This document shows positions 1 to 8,906 of a stretch of DNA of 60,033 bases, piece by piece. Source of the stretch: Porphyromonadaceae bacterium UBA7203 (GTDB lineage Bacteria; Bacteroidota; Bacteroidia; Bacteroidales; Muribaculaceae); NCBI GenBank assembly GCA_002490725.1, contig DKUN01000018.1:1-60033 (forward strand), read 5' to 3'. Under the pieces are notes generated by a model. It made no database searches, was not told the DNA's origin, and worked only from the letters and a program-made list of their open reading frames with translations. The translations under genes were made by a program, and so were the position numbers. Each line of letters opens with the position of its first letter. The stretch's first letter is position 1.

Positions 1-67
1 TCGAACCGGGATGGGTTGCCCCAACGGTGTTTGAGACCGTCGCGTCTACCGATTCCGCCATCCGGGC
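1..67 (-). tRNA. tRNA-Leu(CAA), 3' end cut by window edge
   Basis: Read on the minus strand from 67 downward, the sequence begins with the seven-base acceptor strand GCCCGGA and a leucine-type D arm. The anticodon stem ACGGT/ACCGT encloses the seven-base loop CTCAAAC, so the anticodon is CAA, which reads UUG. A class II variable arm (TGGGG-CAA-CCCA) follows, as expected for leucine tRNA, and then the start of the T arm. The 3' acceptor strand lies outside the window. A consensus promoter lies just upstream. Confidence 0.95.
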
Positions 68-77
68 GAAGATGGCG

Positions 78-108
78 CAAAGTTAGGCATTTTTTGCGAG
101 TCTCGCAA
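78..108 (-). promoter_or_regulatory. Bacteroidetes-type promoter of the tRNA-Leu gene
   Basis: On the minus strand TTG (108-106) is followed after 20 bases by TAACTTTG (85-78), which matches the Bacteroidetes -33/-7 pattern. The box ends ten bases before the mature tRNA 5' end, leaving a leader of only a few bases. Confidence 0.75.
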
Positions 109-118
109 TAGTAGGGCG

Positions 119-3100
119 TTAAAAAGCGGTTGTTACGGGCGTGAAGAGCACTTTGAAGGTGCGTTCGGCCAGGGGCAGACGGTAGGGTGGCAGGGGGATG
201 GAGCCCCAGCTGTCGATGCCGCCGACGCCGTTTTGGGCGCCGTCGATGAGGAGGTTGACGTAGTCGACGGGTGTCACTTCGGGGAAGTGGCGCTGGGTTT
301 TGGCGTCGCCGTTGTCGAGCGATTCAATCGAGTAGCGGAGCGCCGATGCGAAGAATGGAGCGCCGGAGGTCAGCAGCAGTCCGCGGCCGCCCTTGTCGGT
401 CTGGGTCCAGAGGCGAATGTCGCTCTTGGAGCCTGTTTCCTGGGGTCGGATGTAGGGATAGGCCTGTTCGTCGGCCGTCTGGGTGTAGCGGCCAAGGAAT
501 GTGGCGGTGTTGCGGTCAACGTAGTTTTCAATGGGGCCGCGGCCATAGTAGTTGGAGATGTCGAGGTTTGCGGGCATCTGCATCTGCAGGCCGAAGCGGA
601 ACATTTCGGGCACGTCGGCTGCGTCGGCTGCGGGGGTGATGGTCGAGGAGAGCAGCATCTGGCCGTCGGCGTTGATGGCATAGGTCATTGTGAGCGTTGA
701 TTTGGCCTGGGGCATGTCGTAGCGGGCGGTCACGGTGACGGAGCCGTCGGCGGCAGGCTCTGTGCCGAGCGAGGTGAGCTTCATCTGCGGGTGGCGCCAG
801 ATGCCTCTGCGGCGGGCCAGGTTGGCGCCGTAGTCATTGTCGGTCGGAGCGCGCCAGAAGTTGGGCGTGAGTTTGCCGTCGGGTTTGAGCATGTGGCGTC
901 CGTTGACGTCATAGACGCTGATGAAGCCGTCGGTGCGGTCGAATTCGACGCGCATTGCAGGCGAGCTTACAATGAGGCGGTTGTAGTTATTGTCGGTCAC
1001 TGTGACGGGGCTGTCGGCCTTGGCCAGGGCGGGTTCGGTGAATGAGTAGGAGCTGAGCGGAAGTTCGACGCGGGCCTGGGTATGGCCGGCTTTGACGAGA
1101 TTGGCTTCGCGCAGGGTAATGAATTCGAGGTTCAGAATGTGTTCCTTTCCGTCGGCGGCTGGCATGGCGCACGGCAGTTCAACAAGCGCGGTCTGCTGAG
1201 GAGCAACGGCGGGGAGGGCTACGGACCCGCTTTCGACCGGACGGCCGTCGGCGAGCATGGTCCATTGCAGGCGGTAGTTGCTCAGGTCGGTGAAGAAGTT
1301 TTCATTTCGGATTTCGACAATCGCCTTGGAGGGGTCGGGGAGTGTGGCCCAGATGCTCTGATACTGGTGGGCCACTTCGGCCATGTGGGGGTTGGGCACG
1401 CGGTCGGGCGATATGAGGCCGTTGTCGCAGAAGTTATTGTCTGATGCGTCATAGGCATTATAGTCGCCGCCGTAGGCATAGATTTCGGTGCCGTCGTCGA
1501 GGCGTTTGCGCAGGCTCTGGTCAACGAAGTCCCAGATGAATCCTCCCTGGTTGAGCGCGTCGCGGCGGGTCAGGTCCATATATTCCTTGAAGCCGCCGCC
1601 GCTGTTGCCCATGACGTGGTTGTATTCACACTGTATGATGGGGCGGTCGGTGTTCGGGTCGTTGGCATAGCGGGCCACCCAGTCGGGCGAGGCATACATG
1701 GGGCAGTAGATGTCGGTCCAGGGGTTGAGGCCGGCGCGCTCGTATTGCACCGGTCGGGAGCCGTCCATCGCCTTGATCATGGCGTAGGCCTTTTCGAAGT
1801 TGGGGCCGTCGCCGGCCTCGTTGCCGAGGCTCCAGATGATTACTGAGGGGTGGTTGAAGTTGCGGGCCACGTTGCGCTCGTTGCGCTCGAGGTGGGCTTT
1901 TTCCCATTCGGGCACTTTGGCCAGGGTGTGGTCGCCGTAGCCCATGCCGTGGCTTTCGATGTTGGCTTCGGCCACGACGTAGATGCCTATGGAGTCGCAG
2001 AGGTCATACCAGAGGTTATCGTTGGGATAGTGGCTGGTGCGCACGGCGTTGATGTTGTTCTCCTTCATTATGCGGAGGTCCTGGAGCATGCGCTCGCGGC
2101 TGACCACATAGCCGCCGTCGGGGTCGAGCTCATGGCGGTCGGCACCCTTGATGATGATGGGCTTGCCGTTGACCAGAAGCTGCTTGTTTTTCATTTCAAC
2201 CTTGCGGAAGCCTACTTTGACCGGCACGCGCTCAATGAGTTTGCCGCCAGAGGTCAGGGTGGCGGTCAGAGTGTAGAGTGCGGGCGATTCGGCACTCCAC
2301 TTGGCGGGGTCGGCAACTTCGAGAACGGCGCTGTGGCTATGCCCTCCCTTGAGCGAGGCGGTTGACACGGTCGTGCCGTCGGGGGCTGCAAGGGTCAGCT
2401 CGACGTCGGGTTTGCCCTTGAGCGAGAGGTTGACTGTCAGCTTGCCGTCGCGGTAGTCGTTGACGAGGTCGGGGGTGACGCGTATGTCTTCGAGGCGTGC
2501 ACCTTTGGGACGGGTGTAGAGATAGCTGTCGCGCGCGGTGCCGCTCAGACGCCAGAAGTCCTGGTCTTCGAGATATGTGCCGTCGCTCCAGCGGAACACC
2601 TGCATTGCAATGAGGTTGTCGCGGCCGGGAGTAACGAGCTTGGTGATGTCGAATTCAGGCTCGAGCTTGGAGTCTTCGCTGTAGCCGGCAAACTTGCCGT
2701 TGACCCAGAGGTAGACGTTGGAGGTCACCGAGCCGAGGTGGGCAATGATTTCCTCGCCGGCCCAGTCGGCGGGAATGTGGAATGTGCGCAGGTAGGAGCC
2801 GACGTGGTTCTTGGCGGTGGGCACTTCGGGCGGGTTGTTGGCAAAGTCGTTGCGCCAGGGGTAGCCCACGTTGACGTATTGCGGGTCGCCGTAGCCGTTG
2901 AGCTCCCAGTTGCCGGGCACGGGCATCGTGCCCCAGGCCGACGCGTCGAAGCCAGGGCGGAAAAAGCCGGTTGGACGCTGGTCGGCGTTCTCGACCCAGT
3001 TGAATGTCCAGTCACCGTGGAGGCTCAGGCGTTTTTGGTTGTCGGGTGTAAAGGCCGCATGCATCGGCAGGCGGTTGATCTGGTTTACCTGCGGGTCATG

Positions 3101-3175
3101 CCATTCGGTAAATGTCTGTGCCGACGCGGCAAGTGATATGCCCGTGGCGAAAAGCAGAGCGGTTTTGAGATTCAT
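119..3175 (-). CDS. secreted GH2 beta-galactosidase
   Basis: This 1018-residue protein is a LacZ-type glycoside hydrolase family 2 enzyme that removes terminal beta-galactose from oligosaccharides or glycans. A signal peptide (MNLKTALLFATGISLAASA) sends it to the periplasm or cell surface, unlike cytoplasmic E. coli LacZ. The domains run in the usual order: sugar-binding jelly roll, immunoglobulin-like domain, TIM barrel, second immunoglobulin-like domain and C-terminal beta-galactosidase small-chain domain. The acid/base glutamate is E453 in SLGNEAGDG and the nucleophile is E517 in IQCEYNHVMGNS. Length matches the family. It is monocistronic between a tRNA and an efflux operon, with no SusCD pair beside it, so its glycan target is unknown. 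Confidence 0.95.
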   Translation of the reverse strand: MNLKTALLFATGISLAASAQTFTEWHDPQVNQINRLPMHAAFTPDNQKRLSLHGDWTFNWVENADQRPTGFFRPGFDASAWGTMPVPGNWELNGYGDPQYVNVGYPWRNDFANNPPEVPTAKNHVGSYLRTFHIPADWAGEEIIAHLGSVTSNVYLWVNGKFAGYSEDSKLEPEFDITKLVTPGRDNLIAMQVFRWSDGTYLEDQDFWRLSGTARDSYLYTRPKGARLEDIRVTPDLVNDYRDGKLTVNLSLKGKPDVELTLAAPDGTTVSTASLKGGHSHSAVLEVADPAKWSAESPALYTLTATLTSGGKLIERVPVKVGFRKVEMKNKQLLVNGKPIIIKGADRHELDPDGGYVVSRERMLQDLRIMKENNINAVRTSHYPNDNLWYDLCDSIGIYVVAEANIESHGMGYGDHTLAKVPEWEKAHLERNERNVARNFNHPSVIIWSLGNEAGDGPNFEKAYAMIKAMDGSRPVQYERAGLNPWTDIYCPMYASPDWVARYANDPNTDRPIIQCEYNHVMGNSGGGFKEYMDLTRRDALNQGGFIWDFVDQSLRKRLDDGTEIYAYGGDYNAYDASDNNFCDNGLISPDRVPNPHMAEVAHQYQSIWATLPDPSKAIVEIRNENFFTDLSNYRLQWTMLADGRPVESGSVALPAVAPQQTALVELPCAMPAADGKEHILNLEFITLREANLVKAGHTQARVELPLSSYSFTEPALAKADSPVTVTDNNYNRLIVSSPAMRVEFDRTDGFISVYDVNGRHMLKPDGKLTPNFWRAPTDNDYGANLARRRGIWRHPQMKLTSLGTEPAADGSVTVTARYDMPQAKSTLTMTYAINADGQMLLSSTITPAADAADVPEMFRFGLQMQMPANLDISNYYGRGPIENYVDRNTATFLGRYTQTADEQAYPYIRPQETGSKSDIRLWTQTDKGGRGLLLTSGAPFFASALRYSIESLDNGDAKTQRHFPEVTPVDYVNLLIDGAQNGVGGIDSWGSIPLPPYRLPLAERTFKVLFTPVTTAF

Positions 3176-3203
3176 GATAATGTGATTTGGTTAGATTGAA
3201 TTG

Positions 3204-3211
3204 CAAATTTA
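3204..3211 (-). promoter_or_regulatory. -7 box upstream of the beta-galactosidase gene
   Basis: TAAATTTG on the minus strand lies about 29 bases before the start codon and fits the TAnnTTTG -7 box. No TTG lies at the ideal 19-21 base distance, so the -33 element is weak. Confidence 0.45.
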
Positions 3212-3268
3212 ACCAAAAACACATCAAAAATCCGCTAATTATCAAACATTAACTTTTTTACGGGATTT

Positions 3269-4573
3269 TTAGAGACGTGCTGTGGCCGCCAGGTAGTCTA
3301 TGATGTGGATGCGCAGCTGCGTCCGGGCCTCGATGAGGTCGGCGCGGGCCGTGTGCCACTGGCTTTGGGCGTCGAGCAGGTCGGTGATGGGCGACATGCC
3401 GGCGCGGTGGCGCTCGACGGTCGAGACCAGGGCGGCGTTGGCCTGTGTCAGCGCCGTCTGTGCCGATTCGACGAGTTCGCGGCCGGTGTGCACGTTGCTT
3501 ATGGCCTGGCGCACCTGCAGGTCGAGCAGGCGCTCGTTGTGGTTGCGGTTCAGTTCGGCGTTCTCCACGTCAATGCGTGCGGCTTTGACCTTCTTGACTC
3601 CTTCGAGCCAGTGGAAAATCGGCACCTGCAGCGAAACCATCACGTTCCAGCCGTTGCTCTTGATGTTCTGGTTGACCGGATAGTAGTTGCCGTCGGGGCC
3701 TTGGGCCATGGTCGACATCTTGATGTTGCCGTAGGCGCTCCAGCCGGCCTGAAGCCCGAGGGTGGGCAGGAAGTCGGCGCGGGTCATGTTTACCTGCTGG
3801 CGCTTAGAGTCAATGTCGGCCTGCATCAGTTTCATTTCCGGGCGCTCGTCGAGCGAATAGCTCTCGAGCCGGGCCGGAATTTCGGCGGTCACGCTCGTGT
3901 CGGCTACGGTTATCTCGGTGTCGAGCGGCAGCCCGAGCGAGTTGCACAGAGCCATGCGGCAGAGGTCGGCGCCCGACTCCACCTGTTGCTGCTGATATTT
4001 GACCTGAGCGGCCCGGGCTTCGATTCGGAGCAGATCGTTGCGGGTGGCCATTCCGGCATCGACCGCCGCTCGGGTCTGAGTAAGGGCGGTGTCGACCAGC
4101 GCACGGTAGCTCTTCATCATCTCGACTTTGGCCAGCACGGCCACGTAGGTCCAATAAGACGTTTCGGCATCGGCCTTGACGGCAATTTCCTTCTGTCGGC
4201 GTTGTTCGCCGGCGGCGTTCACTCCTATGCCGGCAAGTCGGTTTGCGGCAACGATTTTGCCGCCGGCAAAAATCGGCTGCTGCAGGTTTATGCCGGCCAT
4301 GTAGATGCCGCGCATGCGCATGGTCATTGCCATCTGCTCATACTCGGTGTCGGGGAGCATCCAGCCGGTAGTGGCCGAACCGGCAAACTTGGGCATATAG
4401 GCCGTGCGCGCAATGGCACGGTTGAGCCGGGCCTGCGCCACTGCGTTGTCGGCGGCTTTCAGCTCCTCGGAGTTCTTGATGGCGAGGGCCACCGCACCTT
4501 CGGCATCGATTTCGATTGCGCGGACGGCGCCTGCCGACATCAGCAAGGCTATGATTATTATCAGATGTTTCAT
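3269..4573 (-). CDS. TolC-family outer-membrane efflux channel
   Basis: This 434-residue protein is the outer-membrane channel of an RND efflux pump. It begins with a signal peptide (MKHLIIIIALLMSAGAVRA) and has the two long helical repeats of the outer-membrane factor family, rich in Ala, Gln, Arg and Leu, including the typical ending in which helices rich in ARADLIEARTQL lead to a short C-terminus. Its start codon overlaps the stop of the RND pump gene by four bases (ATGA), so it is translationally coupled as the third gene of the operon. The substrate cannot be read from sequence. Confidence 0.92.
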   Translation of the reverse strand: MKHLIIIIALLMSAGAVRAIEIDAEGAVALAIKNSEELKAADNAVAQARLNRAIARTAYMPKFAGSATTGWMLPDTEYEQMAMTMRMRGIYMAGINLQQPIFAGGKIVAANRLAGIGVNAAGEQRRQKEIAVKADAETSYWTYVAVLAKVEMMKSYRALVDTALTQTRAAVDAGMATRNDLLRIEARAAQVKYQQQQVESGADLCRMALCNSLGLPLDTEITVADTSVTAEIPARLESYSLDERPEMKLMQADIDSKRQQVNMTRADFLPTLGLQAGWSAYGNIKMSTMAQGPDGNYYPVNQNIKSNGWNVMVSLQVPIFHWLEGVKKVKAARIDVENAELNRNHNERLLDLQVRQAISNVHTGRELVESAQTALTQANAALVSTVERHRAGMSPITDLLDAQSQWHTARADLIEARTQLRIHIIDYLAATARL

Positions 4574-7500
4574 GACCGTTTGATTTTGAAGAGAATGGAA
4601 TAGAACAGAGGGAGAAGAAGCAGGGTAATGACCGTGCCGACCGCGAGGCCGCCTATCACCGTGACGGCCAGCGAGCCATACATGGCGTCGGAAATCAGCG
4701 GTATCATGCCGAGAATTGTGGTGAACGAGGCGAGCATGACGGGGCGGACGCGGCTGAGCGTGGCGCGCACCACCGATTCGTAGGCTTCGACATGTTCACG
4801 GGTCTGCAGACGGTTGATTTCGTCAACGAGCACTATGGAGTTCTTGACCATCATGCCGATGAGGCCCATGCAGCCGAGAATGGCCAGGAAGGTGAACGGG
4901 GTGTCGGTAAGAAGCAGCACGGGCACGATGCCGCACAGCACGAACGGGAAGCAAACGAGAATGAGGAAGAGTTTCTTCCAGTTGTTGAAGAGCATGAGCA
5001 GGACCGCGAAGATGATTATCAGAATCATCGGAATGAATCCGAGCACCAGCCCTATGGCTTCGTTCGAAAGGTCGCCCTCGCCGACAAATCGCATCGAATA
5101 GCCCGGAGGCAGCTTGATGGCATTGATGGCGTCGCGTATTTCGCTCTCGACTTTGGCGGGAGTGGCCTCGGGGTTGAGCTGGTCGGGGTCGGCCTCGACC
5201 TGAATGGTGCGCTGACCGTTGTAGCGATAAATGCTTTCGTTGGCGAAGCGGAGCCTGACGGAGTCGACCACGTTGCCGAGCAGGGATGTCGAGAACATGC
5301 GGCTGCGAAGGTCGTCGGGTTTTGTGGCGCCGGTCATGAGCCCGCTGATTTGCGCGGGATCGATGTGTATGTTGGCGGTAGACCAGACGGGAATCAGGCT
5401 CAGGTCGGCGGGCTTGGAGCCGTCGGCTTCGCGCATGGCCACGCGGATGGGCAACAAGGCGTCGCCGTCGGAAATGACTCCGATCGGGTAGCCGTCGGTT
5501 GCGGCCTGCAGGGCGTAGCCCACGTCGGTGCGGCTCACTCCGGCGCGTTGCGCGTCGGCTTGCGAGAATGCGAATTCGATTACGGGAGCTGACGGTTGCC
5601 AGTTGTCTTGAATCGAGTAGGGGTCGATGTAGCGGCAGGCGCGCATAATGTCGCCGGCCTCGGCTGCCAGTCGTTTAAGCACGGCGGGGTCAGGCCCGGA
5701 GAACTCGACTTCGACGGTGTGGCTCGACGCAATCGAGAAGTTGTACTTGCGTGTGCGAACATAAGCGTCGGGCGCTATTTCGCGGAGTTTACGGCGTACT
5801 TTGTGGGTCATCTGCTGCATGGTTTTGAAGTCCTTGCAGTCAATGATGAGTTCCGCATAGTTGTCGCCTCCGTCGGGCATCGGGCGCACGAAGCAGTAGC
5901 GGGCCGGGGCGCCGCCTGTGCTCACGACTACGCGATCAACCCCGTCGATGGCGCCGGCCGAGTCGGCCATGGCGAGAATACGTTCGTTGACGCGGTCGGC
6001 ATCGGTGGTTGAGGGAAAGTAGCATTCAACCACAAACTGATTATAGTCAAAGTCGGGGAAGAACACGATGCGGAGTTTCAAGATGCCTGTGGCGGCGACA
6101 AGCAGCATAACTGTGGCCGCGGTCAGCGCTATGGCTCGATGGCCTATTAGCCAGGCCAGGGCGCGGTGCATGGCGCTGTAGACTTTGCCTTCGGGATAGT
6201 GGCGCTCCGGGTCGTTGTCAGAAGCGGCGGCTTTATCGGCGCCGAGCCATGCATTGGCGCAGACCGGCACTTGAATCAGCGCAAGAATCCAGCTGGCAAG
6301 CAGGCTGACGCAGATAACCGTGAAGAGGTCGCCCGCAAATTCGCCGGCCGAACCGGGCGTGAGATAGATGGGCAGGAAGGTGCAGGCGGCAATTACGGTG
6401 GCGCCGAGCAGAGGCAGGGCCGTGTTGGAGCCGATGCGATAGAGATAGATGTTGGCGGGAAGGCCGCGTCGGCGGTCGGTCAGGATGCCGTCCATGATAA
6501 CGACGGCGTTGTCGACCAGCATGCCCATGGCCACGATGAACGCGCCGAGTGAAATGCGCTGAAGAGTGGTGCCGGCGGCCTGCAGCAGCGGAAACGAGAG
6601 AGCTACGGTCAGCACCAGTCCGAACCCGATGATGACGCCTGAGCGCCAACCCATCGAGAGCATCAGCACAATGATTACGATCAGCACCGATTCAAGCAGA
6701 TTGAGCATGAATCCGCTGATGGCCTCGTTGACCTTGTCGGGCTGGAAGAATATTTTTTCGGTTGTCATGCCTGCGGGCATGCGGGTCAGCACTTCGGCGA
6801 TTTTGTCGTCGACGTTTTTGCCGACATCGGGCACTATGGCCGACTCTTCAAGCGTGATGGCTATGGTCAGGGCCGGACGTCCCTGAATGTAGATTGCGTT
6901 GCGCTGCGGCTCGGAGTTGCGGCGCGTTACGCGGGCAATGTCGCCCAGCCTGACTTTTTTGCCTTCGGGGGTGTCGATGAGCAGGTCGGCCACATCGGCC
7001 TCGGAGGTGATGCCTTCGGTGACGTTAAGGGTCAGCCGTGCGTCACCCCCATTGGCTTTGCCGGCGTCGATGGCTCCGGTGGCGCTCTGCAGGGCCATCA
7101 TCAGCTGGGTGGGCATAAGGCCGTTGCGCTTGAGCTGCTCGGGGGTGAATTCAATGTCGATTACTTCAGAAACGGGGCCGCCGATGTTGACGCGTTTGAC
7201 ACCGTCAATGGCCACGAGCTCGCGGCGCAGCAGTTTGGCATATTTCTCGAGCTCCTTGAGCGAGTAGCCGTCGCCGCTGAAGGCATATAGAAGGCCGTAG
7301 ACGTCCATCATGTCGTCGATGACTATGGGCTCCATGGCACCCTGAGGCAGTTTGAGAGCCACGTCGGCGGCCTTGCGGCGAACCAGGTCGAAGTGTTGCT
7401 CAAGCTCGCTTTTCGGAGTCTCCATGTTGAACATCACTGAAATCATTGCCGTGCCGGGCGATACGTTGGTTTTGATTTCATCGACGTCGGGCAAAGTGCG

Positions 7501-7716
7501 CAGGGCGTCCTCCATCGGCACGGCTACTTCAAGTTCCGTTGTGTGGAGGTCGGCTCCGGGATAGAGAATGACGATGCTTGCCTGCTTGACGGGCACGGCG
7601 GGGTCTTCGAGCTTCGGCATCCGTAAGTAGCTGAGCACGCCCAGAATGATGATAGCGGCCATGAGCGACCAGAACAGAGTTGGCCGCTGCATGAAAAAAC
7701 GAGTTATTTTTTCCAT
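4570..7716 (-). CDS. RND efflux transporter, AcrB/MexB-like
   Basis: This 1048-residue inner-membrane pump has the duplicated RND layout: TM1, a large periplasmic loop, TM2-7, a second loop, TM8-12. It takes compounds from the periplasm or membrane and passes them to the outer-membrane channel using the proton gradient. In TM4 the motif GMLVDNAVVIMD supplies D402, followed by N403 where AcrB has a second aspartate. In TM10 the relay lysine is K958 (MMVKNSIVLVDE). The C-terminus is the usual basic tail. The adaptor gene ends nine bases upstream and the channel gene overlaps downstream. A drug, bile-salt or metabolite exporter is likely, but the substrate is not predictable. Confidence 0.95.
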   Translation of the reverse strand: MEKITRFFMQRPTLFWSLMAAIIILGVLSYLRMPKLEDPAVPVKQASIVILYPGADLHTTELEVAVPMEDALRTLPDVDEIKTNVSPGTAMISVMFNMETPKSELEQHFDLVRRKAADVALKLPQGAMEPIVIDDMMDVYGLLYAFSGDGYSLKELEKYAKLLRRELVAIDGVKRVNIGGPVSEVIDIEFTPEQLKRNGLMPTQLMMALQSATGAIDAGKANGGDARLTLNVTEGITSEADVADLLIDTPEGKKVRLGDIARVTRRNSEPQRNAIYIQGRPALTIAITLEESAIVPDVGKNVDDKIAEVLTRMPAGMTTEKIFFQPDKVNEAISGFMLNLLESVLIVIIVLMLSMGWRSGVIIGFGLVLTVALSFPLLQAAGTTLQRISLGAFIVAMGMLVDNAVVIMDGILTDRRRGLPANIYLYRIGSNTALPLLGATVIAACTFLPIYLTPGSAGEFAGDLFTVICVSLLASWILALIQVPVCANAWLGADKAAASDNDPERHYPEGKVYSAMHRALAWLIGHRAIALTAATVMLLVAATGILKLRIVFFPDFDYNQFVVECYFPSTTDADRVNERILAMADSAGAIDGVDRVVVSTGGAPARYCFVRPMPDGGDNYAELIIDCKDFKTMQQMTHKVRRKLREIAPDAYVRTRKYNFSIASSHTVEVEFSGPDPAVLKRLAAEAGDIMRACRYIDPYSIQDNWQPSAPVIEFAFSQADAQRAGVSRTDVGYALQAATDGYPIGVISDGDALLPIRVAMREADGSKPADLSLIPVWSTANIHIDPAQISGLMTGATKPDDLRSRMFSTSLLGNVVDSVRLRFANESIYRYNGQRTIQVEADPDQLNPEATPAKVESEIRDAINAIKLPPGYSMRFVGEGDLSNEAIGLVLGFIPMILIIIFAVLLMLFNNWKKLFLILVCFPFVLCGIVPVLLLTDTPFTFLAILGCMGLIGMMVKNSIVLVDEINRLQTREHVEAYESVVRATLSRVRPVMLASFTTILGMIPLISDAMYGSLAVTVIGGLAVGTVITLLLLPLFYSILFKIKRS

Positions 7717-7724
7717 TGTCTGAC

Positions 7725-8792
7725 TCAGATTACGTTGCCGGCGTTGGTGTCGGATTCGCTGATGATGTTGACATGCTCACCTTCGGTCAGATGGTGTACT
7801 CCGGCGCGCACAATCAGGTCGGAGGCTTCGATGCCCGATGAGATTTCAACCGTGCCGCCATGGCCGGTCGACGAGGTGATAACCTCGCGCGAGGAGATGA
7901 CGGAGTCGGCGGGATTGATTACCCAGACGAATGTGCGGCCGTCGCGTTCAAACACCGAGCTGAGCGGCACTTTCACACCGCTGCCTTCCGCATCGGCGCA
8001 GGTGATGGTGACGGTCATGTTCATGCCCGGCGTGATTCCGGCGGGAACCCGGCCTGCGGGCGCAAGGCGCAGTCGGTAGAGCTGAGTGTTGTCGGCGCGC
8101 GGCGTGAGGCTCAGTTCGCGCAGCTCGATTGCCGAAGAGCCGGCTGCCGGCGAGCTGCCTGTGAATCCGGCAAAGCTGTTGCGGAGGGCATAGAACCTGA
8201 CAGGCAGATCAACGATGACTTCGAGGCTGCTGTTGTCCATCAGTTCAATGACGGGCGTGCCGGCGTCAACCATCTCCGACGGTTCGAAATTGACCTTGGT
8301 AACCACACCCGAGGTCGGCGCTGTCAGTCGGCAGTAGCCGAGCTTGTTCTCCTCGAGGCGGAGCCTGAGTTCGAGCTGACGCATGCCGCTGATGGCGTTT
8401 TCATAGTCGTTGTCGCTCATGTTGCCTGAGGCATGGAGGTGAGCGCGGCGGCGGTTTTCGCTTTGCATCTGGCGGAATTGTTCGCGCATGGCCGATATGC
8501 CGAGTGCATAATCTACGGTGTCGAGCATGGCAATTGTCTGGCCTGCCGATACTTTTTGACCCTCTTTGACGAAAATGCGCTCAATCTGGCCTGCTGTTTT
8601 GAAGCCTACGGAGATGGTGCGTGCCTCTTCTACCACGGCAGGAAGCGTCAGTTCGTCGTTGGCTCCCAAAGCAATAGGGTTGACTGCAAAAACATTGTGG
8701 ACTGATTCAGATGTTTGCTCCTTAGGGCCGGAACATGACGAAACAAGAGTCATGGCCAAGGAGGCCAGAACGGTCAATCTGAGAATGTGCAT
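7725..8792 (-). CDS. RND efflux periplasmic adaptor (membrane fusion protein)
   Basis: This 355-residue protein joins the inner-membrane pump to the outer-membrane channel. It starts with a lipoprotein signal whose lipobox is VSSC, so it should be anchored by a lipid on C20. A split lipoyl (barrel-sandwich) domain follows, with one half near VFVKEGQKVSAGQTIAMLDT and the other near LTAPTSGVVTKVNFEPSEMV, separated by a helical hairpin. The beta-barrel and membrane-proximal domains complete the protein. It is the first gene of the efflux operon and has a consensus promoter upstream. No regulator gene of the TetR or MarR type lies beside it. Confidence 0.93.
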   Translation of the reverse strand: MHILRLTVLASLAMTLVSSCSGPKEQTSESVHNVFAVNPIALGANDELTLPAVVEEARTISVGFKTAGQIERIFVKEGQKVSAGQTIAMLDTVDYALGISAMREQFRQMQSENRRRAHLHASGNMSDNDYENAISGMRQLELRLRLEENKLGYCRLTAPTSGVVTKVNFEPSEMVDAGTPVIELMDNSSLEVIVDLPVRFYALRNSFAGFTGSSPAAGSSAIELRELSLTPRADNTQLYRLRLAPAGRVPAGITPGMNMTVTITCADAEGSGVKVPLSSVFERDGRTFVWVINPADSVISSREVITSSTGHGGTVEISSGIEASDLIVRAGVHHLTEGEHVNIISESDTNAGNVI

Positions 8793-8834
8793 GACGTGGT
8801 TTCTTTACCTTAAATGTGAATTGTGAATGGGCGG

Positions 8835-8866
8835 CAAAGTTCGCTATATTTCTGCAAAACACCAAA
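8835..8866 (-). promoter_or_regulatory. promoter of the efflux operon
   Basis: On the minus strand TTTG (8866-8863) is followed after 20 bases by GAACTTTG (8842-8835), one mismatch from TAnnTTTG. It lies about 43 bases before the adaptor start codon. Confidence 0.55.
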
Positions 8867-8906
8867 TCTGTTCCGTTTTTGACTAACAACTCTGACTTAT
8901 GTTAGA

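Noticed and set aside
3305..4603. A 432-codon plus-strand frame opposite the efflux channel gene
   Set aside because: Antisense shadow of a clear TolC-family gene, with composition typical of complement-strand translation.
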